Shown piece after piece: positions 32,854 through 41,038 of a stretch of DNA of 64,000 nucleotides (its first letter is position 1; every line of letters begins with the position of its first letter). The notes under the pieces were generated by a model. It did no database searches. It was not told the origin of the DNA and saw only the letters and a program-made list of their open reading frames with translations. The position numbers and the translations under genes were made by a program. Source of the DNA: Nitrosomonadales bacterium (GTDB taxonomy: Bacteria; Pseudomonadota; Gammaproteobacteria; Burkholderiales; Gallionellaceae); NCBI GenBank assembly GCA_023259055.1, contig JAHFQZ010000003.1, positions 1-64,000 of the forward strand, in the 5' to 3' direction.

Positions 32854-34014
32854 ATGAAATTTTCAGCACATCCGCTCTGGCTGGTCGGCTTCCGGCCGTT
32901 CTTCGCACTGGCATGTTTGTCCGGGCTAAGCCTGCCGGTGCTGTGGGTATTGATTTTTACGGGCGCCATTTCGATGCCCGAGAGTTTGTTATCTTCTATC
33001 CAATGGCATGCGCATGAGATGTTTTTCGGCTTTGGCTGGGCCGTCCTCGGCGGATTCCTGCTGACCTCGACCAAGAACTGGACCAACATTCGCGGCTATC
33101 ACGGCAATGCGCTGATGTATCTCGTCGCCACATGGCTGTTCGAACGCGTGGGTATGTGGTTTGGAGGCACCTGGCCGCCCATCCTGTTCAGGATTTCAAA
33201 CAACCTGTTTCTCGTCTCGATCGTGGCGATGGTGCTGTGGACACTTATCCGCCACCGCAAGACAGATAGCTACCGTGACAATTATTTTTTTCTCATCGCC
33301 CTGCCGCTCTTCCTGATTTCCAAAAATTTGATGCTGAGCGCCGAATACTTCCAGAACGGATCGAGCATGGCGATAGGGCTCTTTCGTGTGGCATTTCTGG
33401 TGATGCTGGAGCGTACGCTCTCCCAGTTCATGAAGGGCGCGTTCCAGGTTGAAATCCTGCGCAATCCGGTGCTGGACAAGGTGACCAAATTGATCGGTCT
33501 GGCGTTGGTCGCCGAGAGCTTTATGCCGCCATGGCTATCCGCCTGGTTGTCGTTGCTGCTTGCCCTGCTGCTGGCCGGAAGGTTCTTTTTCTGGAAGCCG
33601 GAGCTGGCGATGCGAAGGCTCGATATCGGTATCGTATATCTTGGCTACCTCGCCATCGTCGTGCAACTGCTGATCGAATTTTTCAAACACAACTTTTTCC
33701 CGGAATGGGGCGGCAGCCTGTCGATCCATTTTTTCACCATCGGCGTGATGGGTTTGGTCATTCCATCGATGATAATCAGGATCACGAAGGGGCACACCGG
33801 AAGAAAAGTTGTTTTTGACGCGCTCGATAAGTGGGCCTTGCGGATCATGATCCTGGGCTTTGTTTTTCGTGTGATCGCACCTCGTTTTTATCCATCTGCC
33901 TTTCCGTACTGGATATCTTTTGCGGCGGCGTGCTGGTTTGCCTGTTTTGCGATAATCGGGTGGCGGTATATCCCGTTTGTTCTGCAAGCGCGAATCGATG
34001 GCAAAGAGCATTGA
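32854..34014 (+). CDS. nnrS: NnrS family membrane protein
   Basis: A 386-residue inner-membrane protein with about 12 hydrophobic helices. The start HPLWLVGFRPFFALA and the IQWHAHEMFFGFGWAVLGGFLLTS segment with conserved histidines are NnrS hallmarks. NnrS proteins bind haem and copper and are linked to nitric oxide metabolism and tolerance. No denitrification gene lies beside it; instead it heads a run of flavin and iron-sulfur genes on the same strand. I found no clear FNR/NNR-type box upstream. Confidence 0.88.
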   Translation: MKFSAHPLWLVGFRPFFALACLSGLSLPVLWVLIFTGAISMPESLLSSIQWHAHEMFFGFGWAVLGGFLLTSTKNWTNIRGYHGNALMYLVATWLFERVGMWFGGTWPPILFRISNNLFLVSIVAMVLWTLIRHRKTDSYRDNYFFLIALPLFLISKNLMLSAEYFQNGSSMAIGLFRVAFLVMLERTLSQFMKGAFQVEILRNPVLDKVTKLIGLALVAESFMPPWLSAWLSLLLALLLAGRFFFWKPELAMRRLDIGIVYLGYLAIVVQLLIEFFKHNFFPEWGGSLSIHFFTIGVMGLVIPSMIIRITKGHTGRKVVFDALDKWALRIMILGFVFRVIAPRFYPSAFPYWISFAAACWFACFAIIGWRYIPFVLQARIDGKEH

Positions 34015-34024
34015 TACCGGCACG

Positions 34025-35608
34025 ATGATTTCAGAAACATTCCAACGGAAGGTAATCGAACCCTCGACACCGAGCGCTTATTCGGATTCCTGCCACGTCG
34101 GTCCCGATGCCTTGCTGGGCATCAAGCGCCAGCAGACCAATCCAACCCGCTGGAACGGGCAGAGCTGGCAGGAGTTTGCCGCCGCGCTGCGCGATCACGA
34201 TATCGAGCTGCGCGAAAATATCGCCGCGCGCGGCACCTTTGCCACCGATGCGGGCGGCACGGCATATGGCTTGCCGCATGGTGTGGTGATCGCGCGCAGT
34301 GCCGCGCAAGTTTCTGCCTTGCTCAAGGCGGCGCAGCAATTCCGCGTGCCGGTCACGGTGCGCGGCGGCGGGCTGACCACCGAGGGCGAGTCGGTCGCGT
34401 TTGGCGGCGTGCTGCTGGACATGACCGGGATGAGCCAGGTATTGCATGTCGATACCGATGCGCTGACGGTGCGCACCGAGGGCGGGATCTTCTGGCACAG
34501 CCTCGCCGAGGAACTGCGCCGCCACGGCATGGATTACCTCTCCGCACCGCTCAACCTGACTTCTTCGGTCGGCGGCACGCTGGGCGTCGGCGGCATCGAT
34601 GTCAATTCGCCGCGCCTTGGTTGCAGCGCCGATCAGGCATTATCAGTTCAGGTGGTTACTCCGCGCGGGAACATTGTCGAGTGTTCGGATACGCAGAATG
34701 CTGAATTGTTTCAGCGCGTGATTCTGGGGTACGGTCAGTTCGGCGTAATTACCGAAGCCACACTGAAGATTCGACGCTATACGCCGCTGCGCATGCATTA
34801 CTTTTATTACGACTCGCTGCGCATCGCGGTCGAAGATATGCAGTTGCTGAACAGGAACGATGCCAGCGATTATTCTGGCATTTTGACGATCATGGATTGC
34901 GCGGTGAACCTGCTGGTGGCTTTCGATTCGGATGAGCGCGAAGCGGCGTTTCGCGCAAACTGGCAGTCGCATCTGCGCGGCCATGGCGAGCCGGGATTTG
35001 CATTGTGCATGCTGCGGCGATATGTGCTGCGTCCGTGGAAGTTACCGGAGGCGTGGTTCTTGTTCCAGCGCAAGCGTGAACTGTTCCCCGAGTTCCGCCG
35101 TTCCGAGTACATGCGCGATGGCCTGATGCACGACCGCACCGTGGTGTTTTCGCGCGCGGTGTGGAAATTCTGGGGCAGCAAGCAGATGGTGATTCCCGAT
35201 CTCGCGACTTCGGCGGAAAAATTTGTCGAAGCAGTGGAGCGCGGCAATGCGGTATGCCGCAAATATTTCCCGCATTACACGCTGTATTGCGTCGGTATCA
35301 AGCTGCGACCGGAACACAAGGCGCATTATGAAATGTCATGCATTCCGCCCGATGCCGAGGGATGGGCCTACGGCTGTGAATTCGAGCCGATGATAGGCGG
35401 CCAGGTGTACAGCCGCGATTATTTTCAATCGTTCAAGAATGCGATCTATGACATCGGCGTCGATCTGGGCGGCAGCTATTACCGCTTCGGTGGCATGATG
35501 AAAGGCTATATCCGGCGTGTGTTCGGAGACGAAGTGGTGGATCGCCACCTGGCGATGAAACGCGAGGCCGACCCGGCGATGATCTTGAACAGGGATGTGA
35601 TTTTCTGA
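34025..35608 (+). CDS. FAD-binding oxidase/dehydrogenase (PCMH family)
   Basis: The N-terminal half is an FAD-binding PCMH domain (VVIARSAAQVSALLKAAQQFRVPVTVRGGG, SVGGTLGVGGID, GYGQFGVITEATLKI), as in cytokinin dehydrogenase, GlcD and related enzymes. The C-terminal half (YFYYDSLRIAVEDMQLL... to the end) is the substrate domain and is not diagnostic. About 527 residues. The Met listed is the first after the nnrS stop; one at 33998 would overlap nnrS, and neither has a good ribosome site. It overlaps the downstream iron-sulfur gene by one base, so the two products probably form an electron-transfer pair like GlcD-GlcF. Substrate unknown. Confidence 0.78.
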   Translation: MISETFQRKVIEPSTPSAYSDSCHVGPDALLGIKRQQTNPTRWNGQSWQEFAAALRDHDIELRENIAARGTFATDAGGTAYGLPHGVVIARSAAQVSALLKAAQQFRVPVTVRGGGLTTEGESVAFGGVLLDMTGMSQVLHVDTDALTVRTEGGIFWHSLAEELRRHGMDYLSAPLNLTSSVGGTLGVGGIDVNSPRLGCSADQALSVQVVTPRGNIVECSDTQNAELFQRVILGYGQFGVITEATLKIRRYTPLRMHYFYYDSLRIAVEDMQLLNRNDASDYSGILTIMDCAVNLLVAFDSDEREAAFRANWQSHLRGHGEPGFALCMLRRYVLRPWKLPEAWFLFQRKRELFPEFRRSEYMRDGLMHDRTVVFSRAVWKFWGSKQMVIPDLATSAEKFVEAVERGNAVCRKYFPHYTLYCVGIKLRPEHKAHYEMSCIPPDAEGWAYGCEFEPMIGGQVYSRDYFQSFKNAIYDIGVDLGGSYYRFGGMMKGYIRRVFGDEVVDRHLAMKREADPAMILNRDVIF

Positions 35609-36600
35609 TGCTTGGTTTTTTCAAAAATGCATTTTCACCGCGCCGCGACCATGCCGACTGCAGCGGTTGCAGCCTGTGCTTGCTGGTTTGCCCTGTGTGG
35701 CGGCAGAGCAGAGATATCAGCTTGACCCCCCAAGGGCACTTCAAGGCGATGCAGCATGGGCTCAGCACAGCCGATCCCGCCGCTTCGGTCGAGAATTGCA
35801 CCCTGTGTATGGCCTGCGAACCGGTGTGTCCGGAAAATATAGACATCACCGGAACAATCCTTGAGTTGCGCCGCCAACTGTCAGCACCACTCTGGCTGCG
35901 TGAGTTGCAAACCCGGATAGCCGAAAGGGCGGCAAAGCCGGTTGCATCACCGACAGCCTCATCGATACTGCTGACCGATCAGGCGCTGCTCGCACATCCC
36001 GATACTCTGGCGCGCGCCGTCCGGTTATTGGGAGGCGAAGGCGCAATCTCCACCAGCGGCGACTGCTTTGACATCTCGCTGGCACTGGAAGCCGGTGCGA
36101 CTATTTCAGAGCAACACAGGGAACGATTTTTGACACCGCTGCGCCAAATGAAAAAAATCATCGTCGCCGACGGCCTGCTGCTGCGATACCTGAAGCAATG
36201 GCTTCCGTATGCAAGCATCATCGGCCTTGGCGAAGCGCTCAGCGGCCATGCCGGCGTGCGCCGCAACCTGTGTGCAACCGACCTATATGTGATCGAACCA
36301 CGCGCGTACCACTCGGACTACCAGCGGCTGGTCAAATACTATGACCGCTTGCGCGTTACCCATGGTTGCGCTTTCAACCTCGACCTGCAACGCATTGCCA
36401 TACCCGCAACCGCGCGAAATCTGTCGCAGCGGCTGGGGCTGACAATGCCGAATGATGAGGGGCAAACGCGCTGGGTTTTGCACGGGCGCAGCATTAACCG
36501 CATCGTGGTGGAGAATCTGGAGGAGCGCGCTGCCCTTGAGAAGGCAAGCAGTTTTCCGGTGGTGCATCTGGCGGATTTGGCGGATGTTCATGAAGTCTAA
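35608..36600 (+). CDS. Two-cluster [4Fe-4S] ferredoxin-domain protein
   Basis: The N-terminus holds two [4Fe-4S] motifs: C18-C21-C24-C28 and C64-C67-C70-C74, each ending in CP. This is the arrangement of GlcF, GlpC and HdrD-type subunits. The remaining 250 residues lack the twin CCG domains expected in those families, so it is a shortened or divergent relative. No membrane helix is seen. The start overlaps the stop of the FAD oxidase. It likely takes electrons from that flavoprotein. Confidence 0.8.
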   Translation: MLGFFKNAFSPRRDHADCSGCSLCLLVCPVWRQSRDISLTPQGHFKAMQHGLSTADPAASVENCTLCMACEPVCPENIDITGTILELRRQLSAPLWLRELQTRIAERAAKPVASPTASSILLTDQALLAHPDTLARAVRLLGGEGAISTSGDCFDISLALEAGATISEQHRERFLTPLRQMKKIIVADGLLLRYLKQWLPYASIIGLGEALSGHAGVRRNLCATDLYVIEPRAYHSDYQRLVKYYDRLRVTHGCAFNLDLQRIAIPATARNLSQRLGLTMPNDEGQTRWVLHGRSINRIVVENLEERAALEKASSFPVVHLADLADVHEV

Positions 36601-36653
36601 TTGCAAAATATTTCCTGCATTTGTGAAAAATTTATTGAAGGTGTAATAATTTA

Positions 36654-37862
36654 ATGCGTACAGTTGATGTCATTATCGTCGGCGCCGGGCTGTCAGCCGC
36701 CGCAGCCGCCAAACGCCTGGTCGATGCCGGCTTGGAGACCATCGTGCTGGAACGGCAGAAGCTGCCGCGTCACAAGATTTGCAGCGGCATCCTGTCGCCG
36801 CGCGGGCATCGTTTCCTGCTGGAGAATTTCGGTCCTTTGCCGCGAGAAGTGCTGCACGATCCGGTCTCGTGCCGTGGCGTCACTTTCCACTTTCCCAGCA
36901 TGGTGTCGATGCCGATGGATTTTTTCGGCGGCACGACCCCGCACCTGCACCGCAAGGAGGCCGACTACTGGGCAGTCAAGAGCAGCGGGGCGGAAATCCA
37001 CGACCAGACTTCGTTCGTCGGGCTGCAGGACAACGGCGATCATGTGATCGTCAAGGCAAGAAGAATGGGCGAGCCGGTCGAGTACCGTGCGCGCCAGGTC
37101 ATCGGTGCCGACGGTCCCAGTTCGCAGGTGATCCGCGCGATCTACCCGGATTATCCGCAATCCATCCCGTGGTTTTTTGTCGGGCAGAAATTCCACGAAA
37201 TCATCGAGTGCCCGCTGGATGAACAATATTTTCATTTCTGGTTTCACCCCGGCCTCGGGCACTACACCTGGAGCCACGCGCGCGATGGACGGCAGATCGT
37301 CGGGGTGGGTTTCAAGAGCGGCGACAATTTCGCCAAGAAGCATGCGAATGTGGTGAATTATCTTTCCGACAAGCATGGCGTGCGTTTGGGTGAGCCGCTT
37401 GACGACGAAGGCTGCGCGGAAAATTTCGGGCCGTCGCTGATCAACCGTTACGTGTTCGGCAAGGGCAATGTGCTGATCACCGGGCAGGCGAGCGGCTTCC
37501 TCAACATGATCGGCGAGGGCATGAGTTGCGCGCTGCATTCCGGTGCGATCTGCGGCGAGGCTGTGGTGGAAGCCAGGTTACGCAACCGCCCGATGCAGGA
37601 GATGTACCGCAGGATGATCGCCTCTGAAGTGCGCCGTACGACGGATCAGTGGAACCCGTTAAAGATTGCTTTCGACCGTCCGCACGAAGCCGATTTCCCC
37701 GCGGCGCTGATGGCGATGGGCTGGCGCGACCGTGCGAAAGTACTGCGCGACTTGTGGAGCTTCATCGTGCTATACAAGGAATTCAAATGGGGCCGGCAAA
37801 TCTTCAGGGCCGCGATGCAACGGCCGTTGATTGGCGGCTATTCGATGAAGCGCTGGTTATAA
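36654..37862 (+). CDS. Geranylgeranyl reductase-family flavoprotein
   Basis: A 402-residue FAD monooxygenase-fold protein. The N-terminal dinucleotide motif VIIVGAGLSAAAAAKRL is followed by VLERQKLPRHKICSGILSP, with the CSG typical of geranylgeranyl-reductase-like enzymes, and VIGADGPSSQV. A GQASGFLNMIGEGMSCALHSG segment near residue 280 matches the second FAD motif (G-D-A/S-G). Family members reduce isoprenoid double bonds or act as unknown dehydrogenases. An AAGGTG site precedes the start. Last gene of the nnrS run. Confidence 0.8.
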   Translation: MRTVDVIIVGAGLSAAAAAKRLVDAGLETIVLERQKLPRHKICSGILSPRGHRFLLENFGPLPREVLHDPVSCRGVTFHFPSMVSMPMDFFGGTTPHLHRKEADYWAVKSSGAEIHDQTSFVGLQDNGDHVIVKARRMGEPVEYRARQVIGADGPSSQVIRAIYPDYPQSIPWFFVGQKFHEIIECPLDEQYFHFWFHPGLGHYTWSHARDGRQIVGVGFKSGDNFAKKHANVVNYLSDKHGVRLGEPLDDEGCAENFGPSLINRYVFGKGNVLITGQASGFLNMIGEGMSCALHSGAICGEAVVEARLRNRPMQEMYRRMIASEVRRTTDQWNPLKIAFDRPHEADFPAALMAMGWRDRAKVLRDLWSFIVLYKEFKWGRQIFRAAMQRPLIGGYSMKRWL

Positions 37863-37952
37863 TTTATTGAATATAAGCCTGCCTCTTAGGCTTCGGGGAA
37901 AACTGCTTCGACGTCGGTATCACGCATCCATGCAATATGGATCATTGCCCGA

Positions 37953-38369
37953 TCAGTTGGGCCTAAAGTCGTAATACTGAGCGTCCAGCACTGCCTTAAA
38001 CGGCTTGCCATCCACTTTGATGTGATTAATCAGGCAATCATTCATGTAGTAGATGAAATCTTCCTCCTCGGATCTAGACCACTGGCCATTTTTAGCCATC
38101 AACTCATCTTTAATTCGCTTAAACTTATTCAGTAAGTTTTGATGAGCAAGCTTGTGTTGTTTAAAGTCAAAATTGAGTGCTTGAGCAATACGTTCCTCAA
38201 CTACAAAATAGGCACATAAACTATTTTCCAACAGGTCAAATGCCTCTGACAGAACATCTACGTTCTTTACTGCAATTGAACGGGCTATCACGTTGATCAT
38301 GTTGAGCAACATTTTGTGTTCGGAATCGATGATTCTATTTCCAACGCATAGATCTTTTGAAAATTGCAT
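37953..38369 (-). CDS. Hemerythrin-like protein with one His ligand replaced
   Basis: 138 residues of the bacteriohemerythrin family, a four-helix bundle with a di-iron site that binds oxygen and possibly NO. Six of the seven usual ligands can be seen: H18, E58, H72, H76, H116 and D120. The remaining one, the His of the HFxxEE motif, is Y54 (AYFVVEER). A GGGAGG site precedes the start. It lies 73 bases downstream of dinG on the same strand and converges with the flavoprotein gene. Confidence 0.83.
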   Translation of the reverse strand: MQFSKDLCVGNRIIDSEHKMLLNMINVIARSIAVKNVDVLSEAFDLLENSLCAYFVVEERIAQALNFDFKQHKLAHQNLLNKFKRIKDELMAKNGQWSRSEEEDFIYYMNDCLINHIKVDGKPFKAVLDAQYYDFRPN

Positions 38370-38442
38370 GGTGACATCCTCCCAAGGCTTGTTGAGGTTG
38401 TACTACCATTTCACTGATATGTATATAATCCAAAAAGACTAT

Positions 38443-40491
38443 CTACCCGTCGATAGAATTTCCCCCAAGCTGTTCTTGCGTAGAAGTCGCAGTACTAAAA
38501 AAACCTACCGCTTCCGCTTCCACCCGCGTCCGCTTGAATGGCGGCAAACTCTGCCAGATGCGCTTGCCATAGTGCTTGGTAATGATGCGCGGGTCGCAGA
38601 TCATCAGCACACCTCGGTCGGTTTCATCGCGGATCAAGCGCCCGGCACCCTGCTTCAGTGTGATGATCGCGCGCGGCAACTGGTATTCCATGAACGCGTT
38701 GCGCCCCTGTTTCTTCATCTGTTCGAGGCGTGCTGCCAGCACCGGGTCGTCCGGCGGCGCGAACGGCAGCTTGTCGATGATAACCAGCGACAGCGCCTCG
38801 CCGCGCACGTCCACCCCTTCCCAGAACGATTGGCTGCCGAGCAGCACCGCGTTGCCGTGTTCGCGGAAACGCGACAGCATTTCGTTGCGCGAGCCTTCGC
38901 CCTGCAGCATCAGCGGGTAGCTCCAGCCGCGACGGTCGAATTCCGCCTGCAAAATTTCATGGGCACGCTGCATCGCGCGCAAGCTGGTGAACAGCAGGAA
39001 GGCGCGCCCTTTGCTGGCCTCGATCAGCGGCAGCGCCGCCTGTACCACCGCCTCGGTGTAGCCCTCGGTGTTTGGTTCCGGCAGGCCGGTCGGCACATAC
39101 AGCAGCGCCTGCTCGGCGTAGTTGAACGGGCTGTCCCAGCACGCGGTCTTCGCGTTGAGCAGCCCCATCTCGCTCTGGTACAGCGAAAAATCCTGCTTCA
39201 CCGCCAGCGTCGCCGAAGTAAAAATCCACGCGCGCGCGCTGCCGCCGATCTGCTTCTCGAAAATTTCGGCGATCGACAACGGCGTGGTGTTCAGTTGCAG
39301 CGAGTGATGGAATATTTCCAGCCAGCGTACAAAACCGTCCCCCTCACCCGGTGGGATAACCAGTGACTTGGCTGCGGTTTTTGGCAGCTTAGTCGAATGG
39401 CTAGTTGTTTCATTCAGAGGGGGTGCTTCACCCATCCACTGCTCGAGTAGCCACGCCAACGCCTGCCCCCGCTTCCAGCAATTCTCCAGCCCCTCGCTCC
39501 GCTCCGCCTGCTTCTCCAGCAGACCATTCAATTGCGCGATCTTTTCGCTGAGCGTCTTCAGGGCGTTTGGCCACTCCTTGAAACTATCAAGCGCCGTCGC
39601 GGGCATCCGCCCTTCTTTCTTGAATACCAGCCGCAAATCGCGCGCGGCCTTGTCCAGTTCGTCACAAGCCTTCGGCAGCGGTGCGAAATCCTTGGCGGCA
39701 GCCGCCGTCTCGATGCGCGTGTCGGTGGCGAGTTCAAGCAGCAGAGTGGTGGAAAGGCTCTCGCCGAAAAACAGGCTGGCGGTCTCCGGCAGCTGGTGCG
39801 CCTCGTCGAAGATCACCGTGTTGCAGGCCGGCAGCAGCTCCGCCACGCCCTCGTCGCGCAACATCACGTCGGCAAAGAACAGGTGATGGTTCACCACCAC
39901 GACATCCGCCTTCATCGCCTCAGAGCGCGCCTTGAGCACGAAGCATTCCTTGTGGTTGGGGCATTCCTGTCCGAGGCAGTTGTCGCGTGTCGATGTCACT
40001 TGCATCCAGATCGGCGCATTCTCAGGCACGTCGGCCAGGCTGCCCTTGTCACCCGAGTCGCTGACCTTCGCGTATTGTTTGATCTTGCCCAAATGCTTTA
40101 TGTCCTCGCGCGTCTTGAACATCCCGTCCGATTCCGTGCGTGCCAGATGGTAATGGCACACATAGTTAGAGCGCCCCTTGAGCAGTGCCACCGAAACTGG
40201 AGCCTTCAGCGCGTCGCGCACCATCGGCAGGTCTTTCTGGAACAACTGGTCTTGCAGGTTCTTCGTGCCGGTCGAGATGATCACCTTGCCGCCTGCGAGT
40301 AGCGCTGGAACCAGATAGGCGAATGTCTTGCCGGTGCCGGTGCCAGCCTCGACCACCAGAATTGAGTTGTCGCGGATCGCCTCGGCCACTGCCAGCGCCA
40401 TCTCGCGCTGCTGCGTGCGCGGGCGGAACGACGCAACTTCAGCGGCAAGCGGGCTTTGTTCGGAAAAAAAACGTTCGACTTCGGCAGACAC
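38443..40491 (-). CDS. dinG: DinG/YoaA-type ATP-dependent DNA helicase with an inserted repeat
   Basis: XPD-like superfamily 2 helicase with an iron-sulfur cluster. The Walker A is EAGTGTGKTFAYLVP, the cluster cysteines lie in NYVCHY and NCLGQECPNHKECF, the Walker B is FDEAHQLPET, and GSQSFWEGVDVRG and KQGAGRLIRDETDRG are motifs V and VI. It probably unwinds R-loops or damage structures. Residues 361-380 (ETTSHSTKLPK...) are encoded by a 57-bp palindromic element also found in two other places, so the helicase carries an extra in-frame peptide between the iron-sulfur domain and the second RecA domain. It resembles YoaA in size apart from the insertion. Confidence 0.9.
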   Translation of the reverse strand: MSAEVERFFSEQSPLAAEVASFRPRTQQREMALAVAEAIRDNSILVVEAGTGTGKTFAYLVPALLAGGKVIISTGTKNLQDQLFQKDLPMVRDALKAPVSVALLKGRSNYVCHYHLARTESDGMFKTREDIKHLGKIKQYAKVSDSGDKGSLADVPENAPIWMQVTSTRDNCLGQECPNHKECFVLKARSEAMKADVVVVNHHLFFADVMLRDEGVAELLPACNTVIFDEAHQLPETASLFFGESLSTTLLLELATDTRIETAAAAKDFAPLPKACDELDKAARDLRLVFKKEGRMPATALDSFKEWPNALKTLSEKIAQLNGLLEKQAERSEGLENCWKRGQALAWLLEQWMGEAPPLNETTSHSTKLPKTAAKSLVIPPGEGDGFVRWLEIFHHSLQLNTTPLSIAEIFEKQIGGSARAWIFTSATLAVKQDFSLYQSEMGLLNAKTACWDSPFNYAEQALLYVPTGLPEPNTEGYTEAVVQAALPLIEASKGRAFLLFTSLRAMQRAHEILQAEFDRRGWSYPLMLQGEGSRNEMLSRFREHGNAVLLGSQSFWEGVDVRGEALSLVIIDKLPFAPPDDPVLAARLEQMKKQGRNAFMEYQLPRAIITLKQGAGRLIRDETDRGVLMICDPRIITKHYGKRIWQSLPPFKRTRVEAEAVGFFSTATSTQEQLGGNSIDG
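39353..39412. repeat. 57-bp palindromic element in frame inside dinG
   Basis: The core runs from ATAACCAGTGACTTGG to TAGTTGTTTCA. It differs from the copy in the ATP-grasp gene at 4 of 57 positions. It carries a hairpin GCTGC...GCAGC and is preceded by a small stem (CCCGGTGGG). On the minus strand it is read as ETTSHSTKLPKTAAK..., the same frame as in the other gene. Confidence 0.92.
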
Positions 40492-40668
40492 GGTGACGGG
40501 AGAATTTAGGCTTTAGATGAATGGTTATTTGCTGAGGGCAGCGTTATAGTGCAGAAGCGATTTTACGCGAGGGCGGGGAATGGATGTAGATTTTTGGTAT
40601 GGATGCATCAAGAAACTAAAACCAAACCAGCCCATCCGATTTGAAATATTATTTTGGGAGATGTTGCC

Positions 40669-41007
40669 ATGATTTTATTTTCACGTTTTTCTGTAATTGT
40701 TCTTTCCATAATTTTGGTCAGCGCCTGCGGCTCTGTAAGGATGGGCCGGGATTTTGATGTGAAGGAATTTACATCAAAGTTTGAGCAAGGTGTCACCACC
40801 CAAGACACAGTTCGTTTATGGCTAGGCGAGCCGACAAGCGTGGGTGTCAGCATGGCCATCGATGGTGAACGCTTCGACGAGTGGGTCTATTATTTCGCTG
40901 AAGGCGATATGGGTGATATGAGCAAAGCCAAAATAAAGATCCTGCAAATCAAGTTTGATAATCAAGGCAAAGTGCGTGGCTATGCCTGGTCAGCATCCAA
41001 GCATTAG
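40669..41007 (+). CDS. BamE/SmpA-like lipoprotein
   Basis: 112 residues with a lipoprotein signal (VIVLSIILVSACGS, lipobox cysteine about residue 20). The mature part has the SmpA/OmlA-type pattern: FTSKFEQGVTTQDTVRLWLGEPTS, then a two-strand region (FDEWVYYFAEG...ILQIKFDNQGKVRGYAWS). Such proteins include BamE of the outer-membrane assembly machine; this one stands alone and may be a paralogue. The start with a GGGAG site is preferred over an in-frame Met five codons upstream. Confidence 0.72.
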   Translation: MILFSRFSVIVLSIILVSACGSVRMGRDFDVKEFTSKFEQGVTTQDTVRLWLGEPTSVGVSMAIDGERFDEWVYYFAEGDMGDMSKAKIKILQIKFDNQGKVRGYAWSASKH

Positions 41008-41038
41008 CAATGCAACGGGCTATCTGTCTGACCATGCT

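Noticed and set aside
37875-37893. Hairpin AAGCCT...AGGCTT after the flavoprotein gene
   Set aside because: A 6-bp stem without a following T-tract on either strand; too weak to call a terminator.
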